From NCBI RefSeq assembly GCF_030164465.1, contig NZ_JASNJE010000019.1, forward strand, positions 1 through 64,000: a stretch of 64,000 nucleotides of DNA, read 5' to 3'. This document shows, one piece after another, positions 8,392-17,793 of this stretch. A model generated the notes under the pieces. That model searched no databases and had not been told where the DNA came from. It saw nothing but the letters and a program-made list of their open reading frames with translations. A program made the position numbers and the translations under genes. Origin of the DNA: Sedimentitalea xiamensis (GTDB taxonomy: Bacteria; Pseudomonadota; Alphaproteobacteria; Rhodobacterales; Rhodobacteraceae). The number at the start of each line of letters is the position of its first letter. The stretch's first letter is position 1.

Positions 8392-10248
8392 TCAGCCGAA
8401 CAGGCGCTGGCCGATGCGGCGCATCCAGGACGGCTGCGGCGCCGACAGGGCGGGCGCGCGCGGCAACAGCGCCGCCGCGCCTTTCGGGTCGATCACGGTC
8501 TTTCCGCCCTTGAACTGCAGATGATACAGGTCGGCATAGATTCCGCCGCGATCCAGCAGTTCCTGGTGGGTGCCCTGATCGACCATCTGCCCGCTGTCCA
8601 TGACGATGATCTTGTCGGCGCTGATGATGGTGGCCAGGCGATGCGCGATCACCAGCGTCGTGCGCCCGCCCGCCAGCCGGTCCAGCGCGCTTTGCACGAC
8701 CTTTTCGGATTGCGCGTCCAGCGCGCTTGTGGCTTCGTCCAGAAGCAGGATCGGCGTGTCCCGAAGCAGGGCGCGGGCAATCACCACCCGCTGGCGCTGC
8801 CCGCCCGACAAGGCCGAGCCGCGCGGACCCACCAGGGTATCAAGCCCGTCCGGCAGGTTCGCCAGGTAGTCGCTGACATGCGCGGCGTCGAGCACCGGTT
8901 TGAGGTCCTCGTCGCTGACATCCTTGCGCCCCAGCAGGATATTCTCCCGCAGGGTTTCGTCAAACAGCAAGGCTTCCTGGCTGACGACAGAATAGAGATC
9001 GCGCAGGTCTTGCAGGGCAATGTCCTTGACGTCGATGCCGCCGACACGGATCGTTCCCGCTTGCGGGTCGACCAGCCGTGTCAGCAGGTTGAATATTGTC
9101 GATTTCCCGGCTCCGGAGGCGCCGACAAGCGCCGTCGTCTTGCCGGATTCAGCCCGCAGCGACAGGTTGTTCAGGACTTTCGCATCGCCATAGCTGAGCG
9201 ATACCTCGTCGAGCTGGATATCGGGCAGGCCCTCGGGGGGCGGCACCGGGTGTTCCGGAGATTTGAGCCGGATCGGTGCGTCCATCAGTTCCTTCAGGCG
9301 CTCCAGAGCGGCGGCGGCGGCCTGCCAGCTGCCGCTGAGACTCGCAAGGCGGCGCATCGGGTCGAATGCAAGGCCGATCGCGGTAAAGAAGCTCATGAAC
9401 TGGCCGACGGTCTTTTCACCTGAAATGATCTCGGACCCGCCGTAGAGCAACACGCCCATGAAGCCGACACCGGCCATGATGTCGATCATGCCGGTGATCG
9501 CCGCGGTCCCGAAGGCGGCGCGGATTTCGGATCGTACGAAGGTGTCGGTGTAGCCGGAATAGCGTTCGGCCTGATAATTCTCGAGCCGGTTCAGCTTGAT
9601 CGGAACGATGCCGTGAAACACCTCGTCAAGGCGCGTCGACAGGGTGGCGCCCAGGTCGCGGGCGGCGGAGGCTTTCTTTCGCACATAGCGTTGTCCGGCG
9701 CCGATCGGCAGGAACATCAGCGGCACGCCGATCAGCATGATCGCGGTCCAGACCCAGTCTATATTGATCGCGACGCCGATCAGGATGATCAGGGATATCG
9801 CATCCCGGCCGGCCCCGGTGATGATCCCGCGCCAGACATCGTTGACGGCCCCGACATCTCCCTGAATGCGCTGGATCAGAAATCCGGGAGGATGGGTCTG
9901 ATGAAATGACGTATCCTGCCGGATCATGCGATTCAGCAGGTCGATCCGCAGGCTCGCCGCCGTCAATTGCGACACCCGTGCCAGCAGAACCTTCTGGACG
10001 ACGCCCGCCACACCCCGCATCGAAAAGATCAGCAGGAACGCGATGCTGACCCATTTCAGGGCCGAGGTGTTGCCGGCGACGAGCACTTCATCGAACATCG
10101 GCTGCATCATGTAGCTGACCGCACCGATCATGCTGCCTTCGACCAACATGAACACCATGGCGATCGCCATGGTGCCGGTGTGCTGGTGCAGGTAGTTGCG
10201 CCATAGCCACCCCAGCAATTCGCGTGAGGATTTCGGGGGGCTGCTCAT
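8392..10248 (-). CDS. MsbA-type ABC exporter half-transporter (membrane domain fused to ATPase)
   Basis: 618 residues from the start used here. Six membrane helices (residues ~25-310) are followed by an ATPase domain with Walker A (GASGAGKST), Q-loop (VVSQEALLF), signature (LSGGQRQRV), Walker B (ILLLDEATSALD) and H-loop (VIAHRL). This is the architecture of lipid A/glycolipid flippases such as MsbA and of peptide or drug exporters. The membrane part contains FHQTHPPGFLIQRIQGDVGAV, typical of the lipid-exporter branch. An in-frame ATG at 10284, preceded by AGGTG, could be the true start. It is convergent with the glycosyltransferase gene, 3 bp away. Confidence 0.88.
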   Translation of the reverse strand: MSSPPKSSRELLGWLWRNYLHQHTGTMAIAMVFMLVEGSMIGAVSYMMQPMFDEVLVAGNTSALKWVSIAFLLIFSMRGVAGVVQKVLLARVSQLTAASLRIDLLNRMIRQDTSFHQTHPPGFLIQRIQGDVGAVNDVWRGIITGAGRDAISLIILIGVAINIDWVWTAIMLIGVPLMFLPIGAGQRYVRKKASAARDLGATLSTRLDEVFHGIVPIKLNRLENYQAERYSGYTDTFVRSEIRAAFGTAAITGMIDIMAGVGFMGVLLYGGSEIISGEKTVGQFMSFFTAIGLAFDPMRRLASLSGSWQAAAAALERLKELMDAPIRLKSPEHPVPPPEGLPDIQLDEVSLSYGDAKVLNNLSLRAESGKTTALVGASGAGKSTIFNLLTRLVDPQAGTIRVGGIDVKDIALQDLRDLYSVVSQEALLFDETLRENILLGRKDVSDEDLKPVLDAAHVSDYLANLPDGLDTLVGPRGSALSGGQRQRVVIARALLRDTPILLLDEATSALDAQSEKVVQSALDRLAGGRTTLVIAHRLATIISADKIIVMDSGQMVDQGTHQELLDRGGIYADLYHLQFKGGKTVIDPKGAAALLPRAPALSAPQPSWMRRIGQRLFG

Positions 10249-10405
10249 AAGGGATTGATCCGATTGAAGAGTGGGACTAGGCATCCCCGCGTTTGCACCT
10301 GGGCCATTTAACCAAATGGGCCGTTTGACGCAACCCGCGTGATCGGGTGCATTGACGGCGGGTTCGACTTGGATAGGGTGAGCGAGAAATGCAAACGAGG
10401 GTGCA

Positions 10406-11617
10406 ATGGGCAAGTCACTGACGCTGTCGCAGGGGCGTGAATATCTGGCGATACCGGGGCCTTCCGTGATCCCGGACAGGGTGTTGCAGGCGATGCATCA
10501 ACCCGCTCCCAACATCTATGCCGGGGCGCTGCTGGACATGACAGCCACGCTCATTCCCGACCTCAAGAGAGTCGCGCGCACCGGCCATTCGGCGGCGATC
10601 TACATCAGCAACGGGCATGGCGCCTGGGAAGCCGCGCTGGCCAATGTCATTGCGCCGGGCGAACGGGTCCTGGTGCCGGCCACCGGGCGTTTCGGGCACG
10701 GCTGGGGCGAAATGGCGGCCGGATTGGGAGCCGAGGTCGAGGTGATCGACTTTGGCAAGTCGTCTCCGATGGACCTGTCCCGCGTCGCCGAAACGCTTCG
10801 GGCCGATGCGGGCCACCGGATCAAGGCCGTCCTGGCGACCCATGTTGATACATCGAGTTCGGTCCGCAACGACATCGCCGCCCTGCGGGCTGCGATGGAC
10901 GAGGCCGGCCATCCCGCGTTGCTGATGGCGGACTGCATCGCCTCACTTGGCTGCGACCGGTTCGAAATGGATGCCTGGGGCGTCGATGTCGCGGTCACAG
11001 GTTGCCAGAAGGGTCTGATGGTGCCGCCGGGCGTCAGCTTCGTGTTCTTCAATGAAAGGGCGGCGGAAAAGCGGCGCTCCATGCCGCGCGTCAGCCGCTA
11101 CTGGGACTGGGCCCCACGCAGCGACCCGGACGAGTTCTATCAATTTTTCGGCGGCACCGCGCCGACCCACCATCTTCTCGGGCTGCGGGCCGCGCTGGAC
11201 ATGATCCATGCCGAAGGCATCGAACATGTCTGGGACCGGCATGAACGGCTCGCGCAGGCCGTCTGGGCCGCCTGCGAGGCATGGGGGCGGGACGGCGGCC
11301 CGTTGCGCCTGAACGTGGCCGACCGGGCGGATCGCAGCCACGCCGTCACCGCGCTCCGGCTGGAGGCGCCGAACGGAACCGCGTTGCGGAACTGGGTCCA
11401 GGAAAACCTCGGACTGACCCTTGGAATCGGACTCGGCATGGCCGCCCCGACGGACCCGTCCTGGCATGGCTTCTTCCGTCTCGGCCATATGGGGCATGTC
11501 AATGGCCACATGATACTGGGGCTGCTCGGCGGGATCGAGGCCGGCATGAACGGACTGGGCATCGCCCATGGGGCGGGTGCGCTGGATGCCGCGGCCAGGG
11601 TGATCGCCGGTGGCTAG
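10406..11617 (+). CDS. Class V aminotransferase (alanine/serine-glyoxylate aminotransferase family)
   Basis: 403 residues, PLP fold type I. ISNGHGAWEAALAN resembles the cofactor phosphate-binding region. Asp of LMADCIASLG and Lys of TGCQKGLMVPPGVSF are the expected pyridoxal-binding Asp and Schiff-base Lys. YWDWAPRSDPDEFYQFFGGTAPTHH is typical of the serine-glyoxylate/alanine-glyoxylate group. It would move the amino group of serine or alanine to glyoxylate, or act in a related amino-donor reaction; the exact substrate is not deducible. The gene is divergent from the ABC exporter and its stop overlaps the stop of a small convergent ORF. Confidence 0.85.
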   Translation: MGKSLTLSQGREYLAIPGPSVIPDRVLQAMHQPAPNIYAGALLDMTATLIPDLKRVARTGHSAAIYISNGHGAWEAALANVIAPGERVLVPATGRFGHGWGEMAAGLGAEVEVIDFGKSSPMDLSRVAETLRADAGHRIKAVLATHVDTSSSVRNDIAALRAAMDEAGHPALLMADCIASLGCDRFEMDAWGVDVAVTGCQKGLMVPPGVSFVFFNERAAEKRRSMPRVSRYWDWAPRSDPDEFYQFFGGTAPTHHLLGLRAALDMIHAEGIEHVWDRHERLAQAVWAACEAWGRDGGPLRLNVADRADRSHAVTALRLEAPNGTALRNWVQENLGLTLGIGLGMAAPTDPSWHGFFRLGHMGHVNGHMILGLLGGIEAGMNGLGIAHGAGALDAAARVIAGG

Positions 11618-11793
11618 CGGGTCCGCGCGGCCTTGCGGTGGATCAGATGATTGATCGCGGTGGCCAGCAGCAGGACCGGGATCAGCCCGAACATCGCCCA
11701 GATCGTCACGAACACCCATGTGAGGTTGACCCCCAGCATGATCAGCGCGGCGTTGGTGTAATTCGGGGCGGGGGTCAGGCGGCGTTCGCTCAT
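11614..11793 (-). CDS. Small one- or two-helix membrane protein
   Basis: A 59-codon ORF starting MSERRLTPAPNYTNAALIML. Two hydrophobic stretches (roughly residues 14-31 and 34-48) are followed by a basic tail RKAARTR, suggesting a small inner-membrane hairpin with positive ends inside. ATG is preceded by GGACTCT, a weak ribosome site. The stop overlaps the stop of the convergent aminotransferase gene by 3 bp. The codon pattern is strongly GC-rich at third positions, which supports real coding. I recognise similar small proteins in Rhodobacterales, but no function is known. Confidence 0.65.
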   Translation of the reverse strand: MSERRLTPAPNYTNAALIMLGVNLTWVFVTIWAMFGLIPVLLLATAINHLIHRKAARTR

Positions 11794-11864
11794 GGTAGAG
11801 TCCTTCGGACCGGTCCGGGCCAGTTTAGCGCAGTTTGCGCAAAAGTCAGGTCAAACCGCTGCGA

Positions 11865-12971
11865 TCAGCTTCGCGCCGCCGCCAGGGCTGCCGGCAGGGC
11901 TGCCGCGAATGCATCCATATCCGCCGGCCTGCCGCAACTGACCCGGATGCAGCGGTTCTGCGGGGCGGCGAATGGCATTCGCACAAAGATCCCTTGCGCG
12001 ATCAACCCGTCAAGAACTGCCTTGGCAAAGGCGCCATCCCGCCCGCAGTCGATGGCCACGAAATTGGTCGCCGAAGGCAGCGGAACAAGTCCGTTGTCGC
12101 GGGCGATGCTTGCGATCCGGTCGCGCGCGGATGCGATCTCGCTCCGGACATGGTCCAGCCATGCCCGGTCCCGAAGCGCCGCGAGCGCGCCTGCCTGAGC
12201 CGTCCGGTTCATGCCGAAATGGTTCCTCACCTTGTTGAAGGCGGAAATCAGGCCCTTGGCCGCTATGCCATAGCCGACACGAGCCCCGGCCATGCCGTGA
12301 ACCTTCGAAAACGTCCGCATCCGGATCAGCCGCGGGTCGTCGACGGAAACGGGCGCTTCGGTTCCGTGTGGGGCGCATTCGACATAGGCTTCGTCCAGCA
12401 CCAGAAGGCACCCGTCGGGCAGGCTGTCCAGCGCCGCCACGATGTCCGCCCCTGCGTGCCAGCTTCCCATCGGATTGTCGGGATTGGCAAGGTAGACCAG
12501 TTTCGCATCGACTTCTGCCGCCCTGGCGAACAGCCGCGCCGGGTCTTCGCGGTCGTCCACATAGGGCACCTTGTGCAGCGTGCCGCCAAAGCCCGCCACA
12601 TGGTAATTGAAGGTCGGATAGGCACCCTCGGACGTGACCACCGCGTCACCCGGCTCGACGAGCAGTCGCACGACATAGCCGAGCAGGCCGTCGATCCCTT
12701 CGCCGACCACGATGTTGTCGGCGGACACCCCGTGGTGATCGGCGAGCGCCTGCCGCAAATCGTGGTTTTCCGGGTCGCCATACATCCAGACCCCGTCGAC
12801 GGCCTGCCGCATCGCTTCGGCGGCGCGCGGGGACGGGCCGAACACGCTTTCATTCGCGCCGAGCCGCGCCAGGAAGGCGGCGCCTCGCTGCCGTTCCTGC
12901 GTTTCAGGGCCGACGAACGGCACGGTTGCGGGCAGGGACTGGGCGAGCGGTGTGTATCTGGGATCGGTCAT
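11865..12971 (-). CDS. Histidinol-phosphate-aminotransferase-like PLP enzyme
   Basis: 368 residues, fold type I aminotransferase. Features are LGANESVFGPSP near the N-terminus, YGDPENHDLRQALADHHGV, VGEGIDGLLGYV, LANPDNPMGSW, VLDEAYVEC and the PLP lysine in TFSKVHGMAGARVGYG, followed by IRVSCGRPADMDAF at the end. The spacing matches HisC-type enzymes. Isolated paralogues of this kind may act on phenylalanine, tyrosine or other amino acids rather than histidinol phosphate, and no his genes adjoin. Start at 12971 (MTDPRYTPLAQSLPATVPFVG) fits the family N-terminus. Confidence 0.83.
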   Translation of the reverse strand: MTDPRYTPLAQSLPATVPFVGPETQERQRGAAFLARLGANESVFGPSPRAAEAMRQAVDGVWMYGDPENHDLRQALADHHGVSADNIVVGEGIDGLLGYVVRLLVEPGDAVVTSEGAYPTFNYHVAGFGGTLHKVPYVDDREDPARLFARAAEVDAKLVYLANPDNPMGSWHAGADIVAALDSLPDGCLLVLDEAYVECAPHGTEAPVSVDDPRLIRMRTFSKVHGMAGARVGYGIAAKGLISAFNKVRNHFGMNRTAQAGALAALRDRAWLDHVRSEIASARDRIASIARDNGLVPLPSATNFVAIDCGRDGAFAKAVLDGLIAQGIFVRMPFAAPQNRCIRVSCGRPADMDAFAAALPAALAAARS

Positions 12972-13120
12972 GGCCGCAGATAAGCCCAACCCCGCGCGGG
13001 CGGCAAGCATTGCTTTGCGCCAGATCCGCGGCGGACAATCCTGACCGGACTGCCCCCACGTTTCACTGGCATCCCGGCCCGGATTTCGGCAGGGTTGCGG
13101 AAAAAGCGGAGGACACCGGG

Positions 13121-13903
13121 ATGGCGCGCGTATCAGTCGAGTATTCGGATCACATCGCGCGGGTCACTTTGACCCGCGGCGACAAGATGAACGCCCTGGA
13201 CGATGCCATGTTCGAGGCGATCGTGAACGCGGGCGAAGAGGTCGCCGCATCGGACGCCCGCGCAGTGGTTCTTTCCGGCGAGGGAAAAAGTTTCTGCGCG
13301 GGACTCGATCTGGCCAGCTTCGCCAAGATGGGGCAGATGGATCCCGTGGAATGGCTGATGGGCCGCAGCCATGGCGACACCAATCTCTTGCAGGAGATGT
13401 CCCTGTGCTGGCGCCGGGTTCCGGTTCCGGTCATCGCGGCGCTGCACGGTGCGGTCTTCGGCGGCGGGCTGCAACTGGCGCTGGGGGCCGACATCCGCAT
13501 CGCCGGACCCGATGCGAAACTGTCCCTGATGGAAATGAAATGGGGTCTCGTGCCCGATCTTGGCGGCATGGTGTTGCTGCCGCATCTCGTGCGGTCGGAT
13601 GTATTGCGGCAACTGACCTACACGGCGCGGCCGATCAAGGCGGATCAGGCGGAACGATGGGGGCTTGTCACCTCGCAGGCGGACGACCCGCTGGCGGCGG
13701 CGATCGATCTGGCCAGGGAAATCGCGGAAAAGAGTCCCTCGGCGATCCGGGCGGCCAAGCGGCTGATCGACGTGGCGGAAACCAGATCTCGCCAGGACGT
13801 TCTTCTGGCCGAATCCCGCGAATCCGCCAGTCTGATCGGCAAGCCCGATCAGATGGAAGTGGTGGCGGCGCAGATGGAAGGCCGCAAGCCGTCGTTCAAG
13901 TAA
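13121..13903 (+). CDS. Enoyl-CoA hydratase/isomerase family protein (crotonase)
   Basis: 260 residues. ARVTLTRGDKMNALD at the start and SFCAGLDLASF are the crotonase CoA-binding and first oxyanion-hole segments; HGAVFGGGLQLALGADIRIA is the second oxyanion segment. The usual catalytic Glu pair of true hydratases is not clearly preserved: MKWGLVPDLGGM carries Asp at the second position, as in several isomerase or dehydratase-type members. I therefore call only the family. GCGGAGGA lies about 8 bases before the ATG at 13121. No beta-oxidation partners adjoin. Confidence 0.85.
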   Translation: MARVSVEYSDHIARVTLTRGDKMNALDDAMFEAIVNAGEEVAASDARAVVLSGEGKSFCAGLDLASFAKMGQMDPVEWLMGRSHGDTNLLQEMSLCWRRVPVPVIAALHGAVFGGGLQLALGADIRIAGPDAKLSLMEMKWGLVPDLGGMVLLPHLVRSDVLRQLTYTARPIKADQAERWGLVTSQADDPLAAAIDLAREIAEKSPSAIRAAKRLIDVAETRSRQDVLLAESRESASLIGKPDQMEVVAAQMEGRKPSFK

Positions 13904-13913
13904 GCCGGCGCCG

Positions 13914-14246
13914 TCAGCGCAGGAATGCGCGCCGCGCATCGCGGGCCATGTTGTAACGCATTTCGAGATCGGCCACGCGGGCCATTGCCGCCTTCCGCTC
14001 CTGCGGCTCCGTCAGAGCCGCCAACTCGGCGCGGGCGGCGAGCAGTTGCTCCTTGAGGTCGAATTCCTCCGGTTTCACACCTGCCTGCGCCATGATCCGC
14101 ATGCCCGCCGCCAGCACCGGATCGACCATCGCCGCTTCGGGGCGGTCGGGCAGGGGGTCGCCCTCTCCCTCAAGCCCGGTCAATTCGCCCCGAGCGCGGG
14201 CTTTCTGGATCTGACGTTCGATCAGGGCGCGTAAGGATCTGGACAT
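13914..14246 (-). CDS. DUF1992 / DnaJ-homologue C28-like protein
   Basis: 110 residues, highly charged and helical. The pattern LIERQIQKARARGELTGLEGEGDPLPD is the hallmark of DUF1992 (bacterial YhdN and the conserved domain of eukaryotic DNAJC28). No J domain is present. Function is unknown in bacteria. The start at 14246 gives MSRSLRALIERQI. It lies 55 bp beyond the end of valS on the same strand and may be co-transcribed with it. Confidence 0.8.
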   Translation of the reverse strand: MSRSLRALIERQIQKARARGELTGLEGEGDPLPDRPEAAMVDPVLAAGMRIMAQAGVKPEEFDLKEQLLAARAELAALTEPQERKAAMARVADLEMRYNMARDARRAFLR

Positions 14247-14301
14247 GCGGCGACGATACCGCACGGCCCCGGCAAAGGCGAGGGCCGGGTTGCGAGGCGT
14301 C

Positions 14302-17300
14302 CTAGGCGAGTTCCGCCAGGCGCGCGAGCGCTTCCTTGATCCGGCTTTCCTCTTCTTCGCGGGCGGCCAGATTGGCGCGGGTTTCCTCGACCACGTCGTC
14401 CGGCGCGCTCTCGGCGAATTTCGGATTGTTCAGCCGTCCGCGCAAACCGCCCAGTTCCTTGGCCAGCTTGCCCAGCGTCTTTTCCAGCCGTTCTTTTTCC
14501 GAGTCGATATCGATGATGCCGGCAAGGGGCAGACCGAAACTCGCGCCTTCGGCGGTGATCGCCACGGTGCCCTTGGGCAGGCTGTCGGCATCGGTGAGGC
14601 TTTCGATGCGGGCGAGCCGCTTGATCAGCACCTCGTTGCGGGCCCATGCGGTGCGGCCCCGGTCGTCGAGTTCGGTGACCAGCATCGGCACGTGCAGGCC
14701 GGCAGGCACATGCATCTGCGCGCGGGCAGAGCGGACGCTGTCGATCAGTCCGATGACCCAGTTCATTTCCTGATCCGCCGCCGAATCCACCAGTTCGGTT
14801 CCGTAGTCCGGCCAGTCGCCGTGGATCAGCATCTTGGCCCGGTCGCCGGACAGCCCCCAGAGTTCTTCGGTGATGAAGGGCATGATCGGATGCAGCATCA
14901 GAAGGCACTGATCCAGGACCCATTTCATCACCTGCCGGGTCTCGTCCCGCGCCGGGTTTTCGTCCTGAAGCAGCGGTTTGGAAAATTCCACATACCAGTC
15001 GCAGACCTTGCCCCAGACAAAGGCGTAGAGCGCATTGGCCGCATCGTTGAAGCGATAGCCTTGCAGCGCCTCGTCCACCTCGACGCGCACCTTTGCGACC
15101 TCACCGATGATCCACCTGTTCAGCGTTTGCCCGGCGCTGGGGATGCCGTGGCCGGGCGCGGTGAACACGTCGTTCATCTCTGCGAACCGCATCGCGTTCC
15201 ACAGCTTGGTGCCGAAGTTCCGGTATCCCGCGATACGCTGGGTATCGAGCTTGAGCGCCCCGCCGAGGCTGGCCATCGCCGCGTTGGTAAAGCGCAGCGC
15301 GTCGGCACCGTATTCGTCGATCAGGTCCAGCGGATCGACGACATTGCCGGTCGACTTGGACATCTTCTTGCCCTTGGCGTCGCGCACGAGGCCATGCAGG
15401 TAGACGGTATGAAACGGGATCTGTCCGACCACCGAAAGCTGCATCATCATCATCCGCGCCACCCAGAAGAACAGGATGTCGGTGCCGGTGATCAGGTCGC
15501 TGGTCGGGAAATACTTGCGCAGTTCCTCCGTATCCTCGGGCCAGCCCAGGGTGCCGATGGGCCAGAGACCGGAGGAGAACCAGGTGTCCAGCACATCCGG
15601 GTCGCGCCAGACCGGGTAGACCAGTTTCGTCGGGTCCTGATTCAGCGCGTATTGCGCCAGGCTCTCGGCCAGCATGTGGATGGCCGCGTGCTTGTCGGCG
15701 ACTTCGACGATCGCGGCGTGATTGATCGGCACCGGCGTATCGGCGATCTCGTCGCGGAACGCGTCCTGCACCGCGTCAAAGGACGGGGCGCAATGCATCA
15801 CCGCGCCCGCATGCAGCATGCCGCCGTCGATCAGCAGGCGGTGCAGTTCGACAAGGTCCAGCGTCCCGTCGCCTTCGTCGTCCAGGAACTCCGGAGCCGA
15901 CAGGTCCAGACCGTACCAGACCGGGATCTGATGGCCCCACCACAACTGGCGGCTGATGCACCAGGGTTCGATATTCTCCAGCCAGTGGAAATAGACCTTC
16001 TCCTCGCGCTCGGGCAGGATCTTCACGTCGCCGTTACGCACCGCGTCAAGGGCGGGGCCGACGATCTTGCCGGTGTCCACGAACCACTGATCGGTCAGCA
16101 GAGGTTCGATCACGACCTTTGAGCGGTCGCCAAAGGGCTGCATGATCGGCTTGTTCTCGACCAGGGGCTCGGACAGGACGATATCCTCGCCGCTGTCCGG
16201 ATCGGTCTTGGCGATGGCTTGCATCACCGCCAGCCCCTCGGAGGTGATCTGTTCGACCACCTTCGCCCGCGCCTCGAAACGGTCCAGCCCGCGCAATTCG
16301 TCCGGCACCAGGTTCATCGCGGCGATCATCGCTTCGTCGAAGTCCTGTTCACCCGCTGCGATGGCCTGGGCCACGGCGGCCTCTTCGGCATAGGGTTTAC
16401 CGTCGCTGCGCATCGCGCCCCTGGTGTCCATCAGGTTGTACATCGGAATGTTGCCGCGCTTCGCGACCTGATAGTCGTTGAAATCATGCGCGCCGGTGAT
16501 CTTGACCGCGCCAGAGCCGAAATCCGGGTCCGGGTAGTCGTCTGTGATAATCGGGATCAGGCGGCGATGTTCCTTTGGGCCGACCGGTATTTCGCATAGT
16601 TTTCCAATAATTGGAGCATACCGTTCATCCGATGGATGAACTGCGACAGCGCCGTCGCCCAGCATGGTTTCAGGCCGCGTGGTCGCGATCGAGATATAGT
16701 CGCGGGTCTCGCGCAGGGTGACGTTTCCGTCCTCGTCCTTCTCGACGTATTCATAGGTTGCGCCACCCGCCAGCGGGTATTTGAAGTGCCACATATGGCC
16801 CGCGACCTCGACATTCTCGACTTCCAGATCGGAAATCGCGGTTTCGAAATGCGGGTCCCAGTTGACCAGGCGCTTGCCGCGATAGATCAGGCCACGGTTG
16901 TACATTTCGACAAAGACCTTGATGACGGCGTCGTGGAAATTGCCCTCTTCTCCCGCCGGCGCACCCGGAGCCCCGGACATGGTGAAGGCGTTGCGCGACC
17001 AGTCGCAGGAGGCCCCGAGGCGGCGCAGCTGGTTGATGATGGTGTCGCCGCTTTCGGTCTTCCATTCCCAGACCTTTTCCAGGAACTTCTCGCGGCCAAG
17101 ATCACGTCGGCCCGGCTGGCCTTCCGTGGCGAGCTTGCGTTCCACGACCATCTGCGTTGCGATGCCCGCATGATCCTGGCCCGGCTGCCAGAGCGTGTCG
17201 AAGCCGCGCATCCGGTGCCAGCGGATCAGGATGTCCTGCAACGTGTTGTTGAAAGCATGGCCCATGTGCAGGCTGCCGGTGACATTGGGCGGCGGGATCA

Positions 17301-17421
17301 TGATGCAATAGGTTTCGGGGAGCGAGGCATTCGCGCCGGCCTTGAAGCACCCGGCGTCTTCCCAGGCCTTGTAGATCCGATCCTCGGCCGATGCCGCATC
17401 GAAGGTTTTGTCCAGTGCCAT
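14302..17421 (-). CDS. valS: Valine--tRNA ligase
   Basis: 1039 residues, a class Ia aminoacyl-tRNA synthetase that charges tRNA-Val. The HIGH motif appears as HMGH (residues 52-55) after PPPNVTGSL, and KMSKS lies near residue 690 ([15 protein letters not shown]). The editing domain ([18 protein letters not shown]) is present, and a C-terminal coiled coil rich in Glu/Arg closes the protein, as in bacterial ValS. The length is slightly above the ~950 of Escherichia coli. ATG at 17421 begins [10 protein letters not shown]. Confidence 0.98.
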   Translation of the reverse strand: MALDKTFDAASAEDRIYKAWEDAGCFKAGANASLPETYCIMIPPPNVTGSLHMGHAFNNTLQDILIRWHRMRGFDTLWQPGQDHAGIATQMVVERKLATEGQPGRRDLGREKFLEKVWEWKTESGDTIINQLRRLGASCDWSRNAFTMSGAPGAPAGEEGNFHDAVIKVFVEMYNRGLIYRGKRLVNWDPHFETAISDLEVENVEVAGHMWHFKYPLAGGATYEYVEKDEDGNVTLRETRDYISIATTRPETMLGDGAVAVHPSDERYAPIIGKLCEIPVGPKEHRRLIPIITDDYPDPDFGSGAVKITGAHDFNDYQVAKRGNIPMYNLMDTRGAMRSDGKPYAEEAAVAQAIAAGEQDFDEAMIAAMNLVPDELRGLDRFEARAKVVEQITSEGLAVMQAIAKTDPDSGEDIVLSEPLVENKPIMQPFGDRSKVVIEPLLTDQWFVDTGKIVGPALDAVRNGDVKILPEREEKVYFHWLENIEPWCISRQLWWGHQIPVWYGLDLSAPEFLDDEGDGTLDLVELHRLLIDGGMLHAGAVMHCAPSFDAVQDAFRDEIADTPVPINHAAIVEVADKHAAIHMLAESLAQYALNQDPTKLVYPVWRDPDVLDTWFSSGLWPIGTLGWPEDTEELRKYFPTSDLITGTDILFFWVARMMMMQLSVVGQIPFHTVYLHGLVRDAKGKKMSKSTGNVVDPLDLIDEYGADALRFTNAAMASLGGALKLDTQRIAGYRNFGTKLWNAMRFAEMNDVFTAPGHGIPSAGQTLNRWIIGEVAKVRVEVDEALQGYRFNDAANALYAFVWGKVCDWYVEFSKPLLQDENPARDETRQVMKWVLDQCLLMLHPIMPFITEELWGLSGDRAKMLIHGDWPDYGTELVDSAADQEMNWVIGLIDSVRSARAQMHVPAGLHVPMLVTELDDRGRTAWARNEVLIKRLARIESLTDADSLPKGTVAITAEGASFGLPLAGIIDIDSEKERLEKTLGKLAKELGGLRGRLNNPKFAESAPDDVVEETRANLAAREEEESRIKEALARLAELA

Positions 17422-17793
17422 CTTCGCTGTCCTTTTCCGGTCGCGCTCCGTCTAGCGAAAGCCGGCCTGAAGGGAAAGATGGCCGAATGCTTTTCTTTCC
17501 CGGCAGGTGCAGCCGGCGGGCGCGACCGGCCATGCTTCAATGCCGGGCCGATCAGTCGGCGCGGTCGTTTTCCGGCCGGCCTGGGACGGACTGGACCGCC
17601 TTCCGGGCAGGCTGGATATGTCCTGAGACTGCCAGGCGGGCGATCAGGTTCTTGTTGACGGGATGGGCGCCTGTTCCATCGCAAAGAGCACGGCATTCAA
17701 TGGCTATGGTTTGCGCCACGTGGTTTCGGTGCGTCGACCGACTGGACATCGCTCCCTCCGGGGCTAGTGTCGCCATGATGCAGCATCAGGGGT
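17422..17793. other. Intergenic stretch, no gene recognised
   Basis: About 370 bp between the divergent starts of valS and the molybdoenzyme gene. Short open frames exist on both strands, but none has family-like sequence. It presumably carries both promoters and the valS leader. I could not identify a T-box (not expected in this phylum), attenuator or small RNA. Confidence 0.4.

Noticed and set aside
14245-16122. 625-codon plus-strand frame opposite valS
   Set aside because: Shadow of valS, with no recognisable domain.
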